Shown here piece by piece: positions 57,080 to 64,000 of a DNA stretch of 64,000 bases (the stretch's first letter is position 1; the number at the start of each line of letters is the position of its first letter). The notes beneath the pieces were generated by a model. That model did not search any database. It was not told where the DNA came from and was given only the letters and a program-made list of their open reading frames with translations. The translations under genes were made by a program, and so were the position numbers. This stretch comes from JBCCFC01 sp965213595 (GTDB taxonomy: Bacteria; Chloroflexota; Anaerolineae; Caldilineales; Caldilineaceae), in the NCBI GenBank assembly GCA_965213595.1, contig CBDBZO010000004.1, positions 558,001 to 622,000 of the forward strand, in the 5' to 3' direction.

Positions 57080-58108
57080 ATGAAGAATGTCTCGCACGTG
57101 GCTATCATGCGCGCCTTGCCCGGCTTGGGCGATTTGCTCTGCTTTACACCGACCCTGCGCGCGCTGCGTCAACTGTTGCCCGCGGCGGAAATTACCTATA
57201 TCGGCCTGCCCAAGATGGGCTGGCTCGCCGACCGCTACGCCGATTCCATCGACCACTTCCTGGACTTTCCCGGCTGGCCCGGCATTCCGGAGCGCCCGCC
57301 GAACGTGTACGAGCTGCCCGCCTGGTTCACCAGCGTTCAGGGTCGCTTTGATCTCGCGCTCCAGCTGCACGGCAGCGGCCTCACCAGCAACGGCTTCACC
57401 GTCATGCTGGGCGCAGCGCAGACGGCGGGCTACTTTCTGCCCGGCCACTACTGCCCAGATGCCGACACCTTTCTGCCCTACAGCGAAGATGTCCACGAAG
57501 CGCACCTCGGCCTCAATCTGCTCGACCATCTTGGCGTTGACACGCAAAAGCTGTCCAACCGTGAAGCCTTTGACTTTCCACTCTTTTCCGCCGATTACGA
57601 ACAGTGGCAAGCGCTCGCTACCGCACACGATCTGCGATCCAGCAAGTACGCCATTCTGCACCCCGGCGCCAGCGCCAACGACCGCCGCTGGCCCGTGCAA
57701 CGCTTTGCCGCCATCGGCGATGCGCTAGCTCAGCGCGGTCTGCGCATCGTGCTCACCGGCATCGCCGCCGAAGCCGCGCTAACCGCCGCCGTCGCCGACG
57801 CCATGCGGCAAGATGCCGTCGACCTTGCCGGGCAGACGCCGCTGGGCGCGCTCGCCGCTGGCCTGGCCGACGCGCGCCTGCTCGTCAGCAACGACACCGG
57901 CGTCTCGCACCTCGCCGTTGCGACAAAAACGCACAGCGTCGTGATCTTTCTCGCCTCCGAGCCGTGGCGCTGGGGGCCGCTGGATCGGAGGCGCCACCGC
58001 GTCGTCGATGGGCTGTCGCGCGCGGGCGAGCCCGCCCAGGAGGTAACGGTCGCGCGGGTGATGGCGGAGGTCGAGGGCGTGCTGGCCCCGGCGTCGAATG
58101 GTTGGTGA
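57080..58108 (+). CDS. Glycosyltransferase family 9, heptosyltransferase-like
   Basis: A 342-residue GT-B enzyme of family 9. AIMRALPGLGDLLCFTPTLR is the N-terminal signature, and YAILHPGASANDRRWPVQRF begins the nucleotide-sugar half. LLVSNDTGVSHLAVATKT is the hallmark S/D-TG-H motif. GT9 enzymes transfer L- or D-heptose from ADP-heptose to lipid A core or related glycans. The neighbouring gmhA-like, gmhB-like and heptose-kinase-like genes fit this. The start at 57080 has only a weak GGTT box. Confidence 0.92.
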   Translation: MKNVSHVAIMRALPGLGDLLCFTPTLRALRQLLPAAEITYIGLPKMGWLADRYADSIDHFLDFPGWPGIPERPPNVYELPAWFTSVQGRFDLALQLHGSGLTSNGFTVMLGAAQTAGYFLPGHYCPDADTFLPYSEDVHEAHLGLNLLDHLGVDTQKLSNREAFDFPLFSADYEQWQALATAHDLRSSKYAILHPGASANDRRWPVQRFAAIGDALAQRGLRIVLTGIAAEAALTAAVADAMRQDAVDLAGQTPLGALAAGLADARLLVSNDTGVSHLAVATKTHSVVIFLASEPWRWGPLDRRRHRVVDGLSRAGEPAQEVTVARVMAEVEGVLAPASNGW

Positions 58109-58174
58109 GCTTGTCAAACCATATTCCGCGTCGCTCGCAACTGACAAAGTGAGGCAACAGTTCAAGCCCGTACC

Positions 58175-58318
58175 CTAGGTTCCGTTGACATTTTGCTAAA
58201 CGAGCTTGGCGGGAAGGTCAAGCGCCCCCATCCCCAGCCCTTCCCCCACGCGTGGGGGAAGGGAGCCTCGTCCTCCCCTCTCCCAGGATGGGAGAGGGGC
58301 TGGGGGTGAGGGCTAAAC
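58175..58318. repeat. 39-bp repeat copy 2 with composite REP-like tail
   Basis: The 39-mer at 58175-58213 (CTAGGTTCCGTTGACATTTT and further) is identical to copy 1 at 48760. Then a GCCCTTCCCCCACGCG hairpin (58237-58262) and a CCCCTCTCCCAGGATGGGAG hairpin (58278-58313) follow. It fills the gap between two glycosyltransferase genes. Confidence 0.8.
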
Positions 58319-58336
58319 AGCAACAAAAGGAAGACC

Positions 58337-59305
58337 ATGCGACTCCGCGTCCTCACCTGGCACGTCCACGGCAGCTACATGAAATACCTGCTGCACGCGC
58401 CCCACGATTTTTACCTGCCGGTGACGGTGGACAAAGCGGGCGCGCGCCACGGCGGCGTGCCCAGCGATGCGGACTGGCCCAGCAACGCCGTCGAGATTCC
58501 CGCCGCCGCCGTGCGCGGCAGCAACTTTGACGTGATCCTCTACCAGCACCACGACAACTGGCACGTCGACCGCCACAAAATCCTGAGCGACGCCCAGCGC
58601 ACCCAGCCCAGCATCTTCCTGGAGCACGACCCGCCGCGCGAACACCCCACCGACACGCGCCACCCCGTCTCGAAGTCTATCGACAGCGGCGAAGAGGCCA
58701 ACGTGCTGATTGCCCACGTGACGCACTTCAACCAACTCATGTGGGACAGCGGCCCCGTGTCGACGACCGTCATCGAGCACGGCGTGGCTGTGCCGGAGGG
58801 CGTCACCTACAGCGGCGAGCTCGAACGAGGCCTCGTGGTGATCAACGGGCTGGCGCGTCGCGGGCGGCGCTTGGGCGCGGACATTTTTGAGGAGCTGCGC
58901 CGGGAGGTCCCGCTCGATCTCGTTGGCCTGTGGGCGGATGAGTCCAACGGCTTGGGCGAAGTCAAGCACGCGGAGCTGCCCGCCTTCGAGGCGCGCTACC
59001 GCTTCCTGCTCAACCCGATCCGCTACACCAGCTTCGGCCTCTCCGTCATCGAGGCGATGATGGTCGGCCTGCCCATTATCGGCCTGGCAACGACCGAGAT
59101 GGTGCGCCACATCCAAAACGGCGTCCATGGCTACCTGAGCACCAACCCGCGCGATCTCGTGCCCATTATGCAGCGCCTGCTCGCCGACCGCGACGAGGCC
59201 CAGCGCCTCGGCGAGAACGCTCGTCAGCTGGCGTGTGAACGCTTCAATATCGAGCGCTTTGCCAGGAATTGGGATCAGGCGTTGCGAAGCGTGGCGCAAC
59301 TGTAG
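58337..59305 (+). CDS. Glycosyltransferase, GT4-like
   Basis: A 322-residue protein of GT-B type. The N-terminal half is short (MRLRVLTWHVHGSYMKYLLH). The C-terminal half has the donor-binding region YTSFGLSVIEAMMVGLPIIG with the E-x7-E-like pattern and ATTEMVRHIQNGVHGYLS. It is shorter than usual GT4 (about 380) and lacks a clear N-terminal G-G-x-x motif. An AAAAGGAAG box precedes the ATG. Part of the heptose/glycan cluster. Confidence 0.82.
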   Translation: MRLRVLTWHVHGSYMKYLLHAPHDFYLPVTVDKAGARHGGVPSDADWPSNAVEIPAAAVRGSNFDVILYQHHDNWHVDRHKILSDAQRTQPSIFLEHDPPREHPTDTRHPVSKSIDSGEEANVLIAHVTHFNQLMWDSGPVSTTVIEHGVAVPEGVTYSGELERGLVVINGLARRGRRLGADIFEELRREVPLDLVGLWADESNGLGEVKHAELPAFEARYRFLLNPIRYTSFGLSVIEAMMVGLPIIGLATTEMVRHIQNGVHGYLSTNPRDLVPIMQRLLADRDEAQRLGENARQLACERFNIERFARNWDQALRSVAQL

Positions 59306-59314
59306 GCGCTGCTG

Positions 59315-59499
59315 TTAGGCCAATCCAAGAAAATAAGATGTACCGGGTGGGGTCAACGCCTCGCCTCCCCCAACCCCCTCCTCTCCACGCGTGGAGAGGA
59401 GGGGGCTGCCCCGTCGCCTCGTCGACCAAACGACAAAGAGGGGGCGGTGAGGCTGAACGTGACCTTCCCGGCATATTTTATTTCTTGGAATAGCCTTAA
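59315..59499. repeat. MITE-like relative, copy 3, with REP-like insert
   Basis: The ends TTAGGCCAATCCAAGAAAAT and, complemented, TTAAGGCTATTCCAAGAAAT match the termini of the elements at 1093 and 28617. The centre is different: it carries a CCTCCTCTCCACGCGTGGAG REP-like hairpin. The element is 185 bp and sits between two glycosyltransferase genes. Confidence 0.65.
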
Positions 59500-59591
59500 C
59501 TGCACAGTCGGTGGCCTTCGCATCTGATTGTCCGGCAGGAAATGTCCTTGTCATGCGGCTGCAGGCCGCACCTACGGTTCAGGAGAATTCA

Positions 59592-61688
59592 ATGAACCCT
59601 CTCCACATCGCCCTCATCAGCGAGCACGCCTCGCCGCTGGCCCTGCTCGGCGGCGTCGACAGCGGCGGGCAGAATGTCTACGTGGCGCAGGTCGCCCGCC
59701 ACCTGGCGCAGCTGGGCCACCGCGTCGATGTTTTTACGCGGCGCGACGACGAACGCTTGCCCGAAGTGTTTGAGTGGGAAGCCGACGTGCGCGTGATCCA
59801 CGTTCCCGCCGGGCCAGCGACCGTCGTGCCCAAAGAACAGCTGCTCGAGCACATGGCCGCCTTTGCCGACTGGATGGACGAGTGGATTGGCAAGCGCCCC
59901 ATCCCTTACGACCTCGTCCACGCCAACTTCTGGATGTCCGCGCTCGTCGCCGCGGAGCTGAAGCAAAGCGCGGGCCTGCCCTTTGCCGTGACCTTTCACG
60001 CGCTGGGCAAGGTGCGCCGCCAACATCAGGGCGCGAATGATGGCTTTCCGGATGCCCGCTTTGCCATTGAGGAGCGCGCCGTGCGCGAAGCCGACATTGT
60101 CATTGCTGAAGCGCCCCAGGACGAAGCCGATCTTGTCGCGCTCTACGCCGCCGATCCGGCGCGCATCCGCCTCGTCCCCTGCGGCTTCGACCCGGACGAA
60201 TTTGCCCCGCAGGACAAAGTCGCCGCCCGCCGCAAGCTGGGCCTGCCCGCCGATGAGCACATTGTGCTCCAGCTGGGGCGCATGGTTCCGCGCAAGGGCA
60301 TTGAAAACGTGGTGCGCGGCGTGGCAAAACTACGGCACAAACACGGTGTTGCGGCCCGGCTGGTGATTGTCGGCGGCGAGAGCGAAGCGCCCGATCCCGC
60401 GCTGACGCCGGAAATCGGTCGGCTGCAGGCGATTGCGCGCGAAGTCGACATCGCGGAGAGCGTCACCTTTGTCGGGCGGCGCGGTCGGCGGGCGCTGGCC
60501 GATTACTACGCAGCCGCGGATGTCTTTGTCAGCACGCCCTGGTACGAGCCCTTTGGCATCACCCCGCTGGAGGCGATGGCCTGCGCCACGCCCGTTGTCG
60601 GCAGCAACGTCGGCGGCCTCCAGTACACGGTGGTCGACGGCGAAACGGGCTACCTCGTGCCGCCCAAAGACGCCGACGCGCTGGCCGAGCGCCTGGCCCA
60701 TCTCTTTCGCGAACCGGCGCTGCTGGAACGCTTTGGCCGACAAGGGCTTGTGCGCGTCCACCAGCACTTTACCTGGGAAAAAGTGGCGGCTTCGCTGGTG
60801 AACGTTTTCGCAGAAATCAGCGTGTCCCATCGCCTGCCCGCCAGCCGCGGGGCGACGCCGCTTCCGCCGGCGCAGCCGCTCCTGACGCAGCCGATTTTTG
60901 CACAGCCAGTTTTTGCACAGCCAGCTGCGCCGCAGGTGGTTATGCATCGGAATGGATCACGGGCGAACGGTTACCCTGGTGGGCAGCACAGAAACGGCCA
61001 TCACCAGGACGGTTACTACCCAAACGGCGCGCATCGTCACGCCGCGCCCAGCTTCGCCCTCGACATCGACGCCATCCAGCACATTGAGCGCGCCTTCGAC
61101 GAAAACATGGCGGCCATTGAACGCTCGCGCCGTGCCCTTCCGCGCGACATCGCGCGCGCGGCGATGGTGCTTGGTCGCTGCTTTGCGCTGGGCGGCAAGG
61201 TGCTGATCTGCGGCAATGGCGGCAGCGCAGCCGAATCGCAGCACATGGCGGCGGAGCTGGTCGGTCGCTTTCAAATCAAGGAGCGGCGCGGCCTGCCCGC
61301 CCTCGCGCTGACGGCGGATACGGCGCTGCTCACCGCCTGGTCCAACGACATTGGCTACGAGGACATTTTTGCGCGGCAGGTGCACGCCTTTGGTCAGCCG
61401 GGCGACGTGTTGGTCGGCCTCAGCACCAGCGGTCGCTCGCGCAACGTCTGCTGTGCCTTTGCGGCCGCCCGCGAGCGCGGCCTCGCCACCGTCGCCCTGC
61501 TCGGCGGCAGCGGCGGCGAGATTGCGCAGCTCGCCGACGTCGCCGTAACCGTCCCCGCCGCTCGCGCCACCCGCGTTCAGGAGGTGCAGCTGCTGGCGCT
61601 GCACCTGATTTGCGAATTGGTCGAGAACGGGATGGAAGAGTTGGTGGAGCAGAGTCAGCTGGAACGGATGACTGACAAGGATTTTTAA
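59592..61688 (+). CDS. Fusion of GT4 glycosyltransferase and GmhA-like phosphoheptose isomerase
   Basis: A 698-residue two-domain protein. Residues 1-410 are a GT4 glycosyltransferase: LGGVDSGGQNVYV near the start and EPFGITPLEAMACATPVVGS with the donor-binding E-x7-E. A linker of about 85 residues contains FAQP repeats and a His/Asn/Gly-rich stretch. Residues 500-698 are an SIS domain of the GmhA type: CGNGGSAAESQHMAAELVGR, GLSTSGRSRNVC and LLALHLICELVE, which holds the catalytic His. GmhA makes D-glycero-D-manno-heptose 7-phosphate from sedoheptulose 7-phosphate. An AGGAGAATTCA box fixes the start at 59592. Confidence 0.93.
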   Translation: MNPLHIALISEHASPLALLGGVDSGGQNVYVAQVARHLAQLGHRVDVFTRRDDERLPEVFEWEADVRVIHVPAGPATVVPKEQLLEHMAAFADWMDEWIGKRPIPYDLVHANFWMSALVAAELKQSAGLPFAVTFHALGKVRRQHQGANDGFPDARFAIEERAVREADIVIAEAPQDEADLVALYAADPARIRLVPCGFDPDEFAPQDKVAARRKLGLPADEHIVLQLGRMVPRKGIENVVRGVAKLRHKHGVAARLVIVGGESEAPDPALTPEIGRLQAIAREVDIAESVTFVGRRGRRALADYYAAADVFVSTPWYEPFGITPLEAMACATPVVGSNVGGLQYTVVDGETGYLVPPKDADALAERLAHLFREPALLERFGRQGLVRVHQHFTWEKVAASLVNVFAEISVSHRLPASRGATPLPPAQPLLTQPIFAQPVFAQPAAPQVVMHRNGSRANGYPGGQHRNGHHQDGYYPNGAHRHAAPSFALDIDAIQHIERAFDENMAAIERSRRALPRDIARAAMVLGRCFALGGKVLICGNGGSAAESQHMAAELVGRFQIKERRGLPALALTADTALLTAWSNDIGYEDIFARQVHAFGQPGDVLVGLSTSGRSRNVCCAFAAARERGLATVALLGGSGGEIAQLADVAVTVPAARATRVQEVQLLALHLICELVENGMEELVEQSQLERMTDKDF

Positions 61689-61894
61689 CGCGGAGCGCGC
61701 GGAGGAAGAGGCGCAGAGGGCCGCGGAGGAATGGAGTTATTACGAGGAGTGCGCACGCCCACGTGCGCACGGCGTGTACCACGAACCAAAAGTAATTTGA
61801 GGGGTCGATCCGGCACGAGGCGTGCCTACTCCTCTACCATTGCGGTGATAAACAAAAATCCGCGTAATCCGCGGCCAAAAATTCTGGAGCACTC
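61689..61894. other. Gap with degenerate repeats
   Basis: It includes a GCGGAGG-type short-period repeat (61690-61730), a GTGCGCACG pair (61750-61780) and an AATCCGCG repeat before the SDR start. No promoter or gene is clear. Confidence 0.45.
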
Positions 61895-62620
61895 ATGAAC
61901 TCGCTACACAATCAAATCATCCTCATCACCGGCGGCGGCAGCGGCCTCGGCGCGGCGACCTGTGCCGTGCTGGCCGAAGCGGGCGCGACGGTGATCGCTG
62001 CGGACGTAAACGTTGACGCGGCCAAGCAAGTCGCGCAGAAGCTGTGCGACGAAGGCCACTCCGCTCGCGCCCTCAAGCTGGACGTGACCGACCCGGCCAG
62101 CGTGCAGTCAACGGTGGACGACATCGGGCGCGCGCACGGTCGGCTGGACGGGCTGATCAACAGCGCGGGCACGGACAAAACCATTGCCATCGACGAGCTC
62201 GATCTCGCCGACTGGGCGCGCGTGATGGAGGTCAACCTGACCGGGCCCTTTCTCTGCTCACAGGCCGCGCTAAAAATGATGAAGCAGCAGGGCAGCGGCC
62301 ACATCGTCAACATCATCTCCACGGCGGCCAAGCGCGCCTGGCCCAACGCTTCGGCCTACCACGCCAGTAAATGGGGCGTGCTCGGCTTTAGCCACGCCCT
62401 CCACGTCGAGGCCCGCCCCCACGGCGTCAAAACGACGGCGGTCGTCGCCGGAGGGATGCGCACGCCCTTCCTGCTCGACCGCTTCCCGGACATCGACGAA
62501 TCGCTGCTGCAGGACCCGCGCAACGTCGCCGACACGATCCGCTACGTGCTGACGCAGCCCAAGGAGACGGTGATCCCGGAGGTGATGGTGCTGCCGATGC
62601 GGGAGACGTCGTGGCCGTAG
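61895..62620 (+). CDS. Short-chain dehydrogenase/reductase
   Basis: A 241-residue classical SDR. ILITGGGSGLGAATCAVLAE is the cofactor-binding glycine motif. INSAGTDKT stands in place of the NNAG motif. The catalytic tetrad has Ser in HIVNIISTAAKRA, then Tyr-x3-Lys in SAYHASKWG. ADVN after the second strand suggests an Asp, favouring NAD. It lies in the heptose/glycan cluster and could act on a sugar intermediate, but classical SDRs are functionally broad. Confidence 0.92.
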   Translation: MNSLHNQIILITGGGSGLGAATCAVLAEAGATVIAADVNVDAAKQVAQKLCDEGHSARALKLDVTDPASVQSTVDDIGRAHGRLDGLINSAGTDKTIAIDELDLADWARVMEVNLTGPFLCSQAALKMMKQQGSGHIVNIISTAAKRAWPNASAYHASKWGVLGFSHALHVEARPHGVKTTAVVAGGMRTPFLLDRFPDIDESLLQDPRNVADTIRYVLTQPKETVIPEVMVLPMRETSWP

Positions 62621-62628
62621 GCCACATT

Positions 62629-62766
62629 GTCATTTCGAGCGGATGCGAGAAATCTGTACATGACTACCCGTGCTCATTGATTACAAAAGCAAACTGCATT
62701 TACTTGCGTTAGAAATGAACAATCGTCAACGACGAACAGATTTCTCCCTACGGTCGAAATGACAAA
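62629..62766. repeat. Inverted GTCATTTCGA repeat pair reaching the gmhB start
   Basis: TGTCATTTCGAGCGG and GAGAAATCTG (62631-62655) are mirrored by CAGATTTCTCCCTACGG and TCGAAATGACA (62736-62763). The right arm includes the ATG at 62759, used here as the gmhB start. Confidence 0.75.
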
Positions 62767-63340
62767 ATCACCCGCCATTTTCCTGGACAAAGACGGCACG
62801 CTGATTCCCGACGTGCCCTACAACGTCGACCCGGCCAGGATCACGCTGGTCGATGGCGCGCTGCCGGCGCTGCGGCGACTGGTCGACGCGGGCTACCGGC
62901 TGATCGTGATCACCAATCAATCGGGCGTGGCGCGCGGCTATTTCGACGAAGCGGCGCTGACAGCCGTCGAGCAGCGGCTGTGCGAGTTGCTGGCGGCGGG
63001 CGGTCTCAACCTTGAGGGCTTTTACTACTGCCCGCACCACCCCGACGGCGTCGTGCCGGAATATGCCATCGCCTGCGGCTGCCGCAAGCCCGCGCCCGGT
63101 CTGCTCCAGCGCGCCGCCCGCGAGCACGGCGTCGACCTCGCCCAGTCGTGGTTTGTCGGCGACATTCTCAACGATGTCGAAGCGGGCAACCGCGCCGGTT
63201 GTCGCACGATTTTGATTGATAACGGCAATGAAACCGAGTGGGTGCAGTCGCCGCAGCGCGTGCCGACGGCGGTGGTGAACGAACTCAGCGAGATCGCGCA
63301 GATTATCACATCATATTCTGCGTCACGGGATGACTATTGA
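62759..63340 (+). CDS. gmhB: D-glycero-D-manno-heptose 1,7-bisphosphate phosphatase-like
   Basis: A 193-residue HAD phosphatase. FLDKDGTLIPDVPYNVDP is motif I of the GmhB/HisB-N branch, and IVITNQSGVARGYF is motif II. The zinc-loop CPHHPDGVVPEYAIACGCRK has the C-x-H and C-x-C ligands typical of GmhB. VGDILNDVEAGNRAG is motif IV. It removes the 7-phosphate from heptose 1,7-bisphosphate. No good ribosome-binding site precedes the ATG, which falls within a dispersed repeat. Its stop overlaps the convergent lipoprotein gene by seven bases. Confidence 0.93.
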   Translation: MTKSPAIFLDKDGTLIPDVPYNVDPARITLVDGALPALRRLVDAGYRLIVITNQSGVARGYFDEAALTAVEQRLCELLAAGGLNLEGFYYCPHHPDGVVPEYAIACGCRKPAPGLLQRAAREHGVDLAQSWFVGDILNDVEAGNRAGCRTILIDNGNETEWVQSPQRVPTAVVNELSEIAQIITSYSASRDDY

Positions 63341-63765
63341 GATTCAACTGTCACAACTTGTTCAACAAGAACGTCTTCCACATCTCGCAAATCCCGAAGC
63401 AGGACCTGAATTGTAGCCTCGCCAGGACGAGGAAACTCGAGTTGAATGTCTCGTGGGTGGGGCGCATCATCGGCAGTGCATACACCCTCTGTAGGCACGA
63501 GATCATAGGGGGTAACGGTGGCGACCATGTCGACTATTTGCACGTCGGCACCATCTGGCGTTGTGCAACTTGAACTTCCGTAGGTGATCACCGTAGCGGT
63601 AAATGGCTCGCCAGCTTGAATTACATCTGGCAGCTGCAAAACCTGAGTTTCGGAAAAGTCCTCGGAGCCAAAGGTGAAGGGGGCGTGACCAATTTTTCGC
63701 TGCTGTTCGAGCGAGCAGGCAATGAGGAAAGTGCATAGGGTAAGTAGCAGGAACAATCGGTTCAC
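63334..63765 (-). CDS. Small lipoprotein of unknown function
   Basis: A 143-residue exported protein. The signal peptide is VNRLFLLLTLCTFLIAC with a lipobox ending at Cys17. The mature part is beta-rich (AGEPFTATVITYGSSSCTTP, EFPRPGEATIQVLLRD) and resembles an immunoglobulin-like or cupin-type accessory domain. The GTG at 63765 is chosen because GAGGT stands seven bases upstream and the signal peptide begins there; a longer frame to 63849 is unlikely. It is convergent with gmhB. Confidence 0.72.
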   Translation of the reverse strand: MNRLFLLLTLCTFLIACSLEQQRKIGHAPFTFGSEDFSETQVLQLPDVIQAGEPFTATVITYGSSSCTTPDGADVQIVDMVATVTPYDLVPTEGVCTADDAPHPRDIQLEFPRPGEATIQVLLRDLRDVEDVLVEQVVTVESQ

Positions 63766-63888
63766 AAATTTACCTCGTGGTTTGTAGATGAAGATTTCAC
63801 AAAAGTAGCGACGAGAGCGGCAGTGGATTTGTTCCCACGCTTGCTGCATTCTAACCTGCTATAGCGATGTATGGACAAGGAGCTTCTC

Positions 63889-64000
63889 ATGAACAACAAC
63901 CTACCCCACATCCTCGACCGCTTTGCCGACCTGCGCGTTGTCGTGCTCGGCGATGCGATGTTGGACAGCTACCTGCACGGCGCGAGCACGCGCCTCTGTC
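63889..64000 (+). CDS. PfkB-family heptose kinase-like, N-terminal part (runs off window)
   Basis: ATG at 63889 has an AAGGAG box seven bases upstream. The 37 visible residues, MNNNLPHILDRFADLRVVVL and GDAMLDSYLHGASTRLC, match the start of the HldE/RfaE kinase domain, where VVGDVMLD-x-Y is typical. With GmhA-like and GmhB-like neighbours, this is the likely D-glycero-beta-D-manno-heptose 7-phosphate kinase. The rest of the gene, including any adenylyltransferase domain, lies outside the window. Confidence 0.8.
   Translation, partial: MNNNLPHILDRFADLRVVVLGDAMLDSYLHGASTRLC

Overview
The window is a high-GC bacterial chromosome segment with mostly housekeeping and transport genes, short intergenic spaces and many small dispersed repeats. 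I infer a member of the Chloroflexota, probably near Caldilineae/Anaerolineae. The clues are the ferredoxin type, a SpoIIM-like/RDD pair, a DUF5678 plus retropepsin-like pair, a sigma factor with a zinc-less anti-sigma-like partner, a secreted protein ending in an LPLI-type tail, and several families of imperfect palindromic intergenic repeats. No rRNA, tRNA or CRISPR array was recognised, so this placement is an inference.

Layout. 1-3.8 kb: a truncated sugar ABC permease, a PIG-L deacetylase, a ferredoxin with an Asp-substituted cluster motif, a Crp/Fnr regulator and a thioredoxin-like protein, all on the minus strand. 4.4-8.3 kb: a tandem-duplicated phosphofructokinase converging on a gamma-glutamyltransferase. 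8.4-14.7 kb: SpoIIM-like and RDD membrane proteins, RadC, two membrane proteins and PlsX. 15-19.2 kb: leuD and leuC, separated by five accessory genes (toxin-antitoxin pair, carbonic anhydrase, DUF5678 protein, retropepsin-like protease). 19.4-25.8 kb: a C39-like protease pair, a HEAT-repeat protein and a large glutamate synthase that has absorbed two copies of an intergenic repeat in frame.

26.2-28.7 kb is a nested mobile-element site: an IS701-family element abuts an IS5-family element, and both sit at the end of a 107-bp MITE-like element that recurs inverted at 1.1 kb, with a relative at 59.3 kb. 28.9-31.9 kb: bifunctional nuclease and dnaB, the latter carrying a 194-residue mini-intein with a perfect 60-bp palindrome where other inteins at this site have a homing endonuclease. 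32-37.7 kb: a ThDP enzyme, an enolase-superfamily enzyme and a multi-domain secreted protein. 37.9-44.2 kb: a MacA/FtsX-type export operon with two ATPases, one fused to an AbrB-like domain. 45.2-48.6 kb: a sugar ABC importer without its own ATPase.

48.7-55.4 kb holds decayed genes (acyl-CoA dehydrogenase tail, nucleotidyltransferase with two in-frame stops, frameshifted BtuF-like receptor), a lactonase-family enzyme, a DUF2071 protein, a sigma/anti-sigma-like pair and a HAD phosphatase. 55.4-64 kb: a PucR/CdaR-type regulator, then a heptose and glycan cluster (GT9, GT4-like, a GT4-GmhA fusion, an SDR, GmhB and the start of a heptose kinase) that would supply activated heptose for cell-surface glycans.
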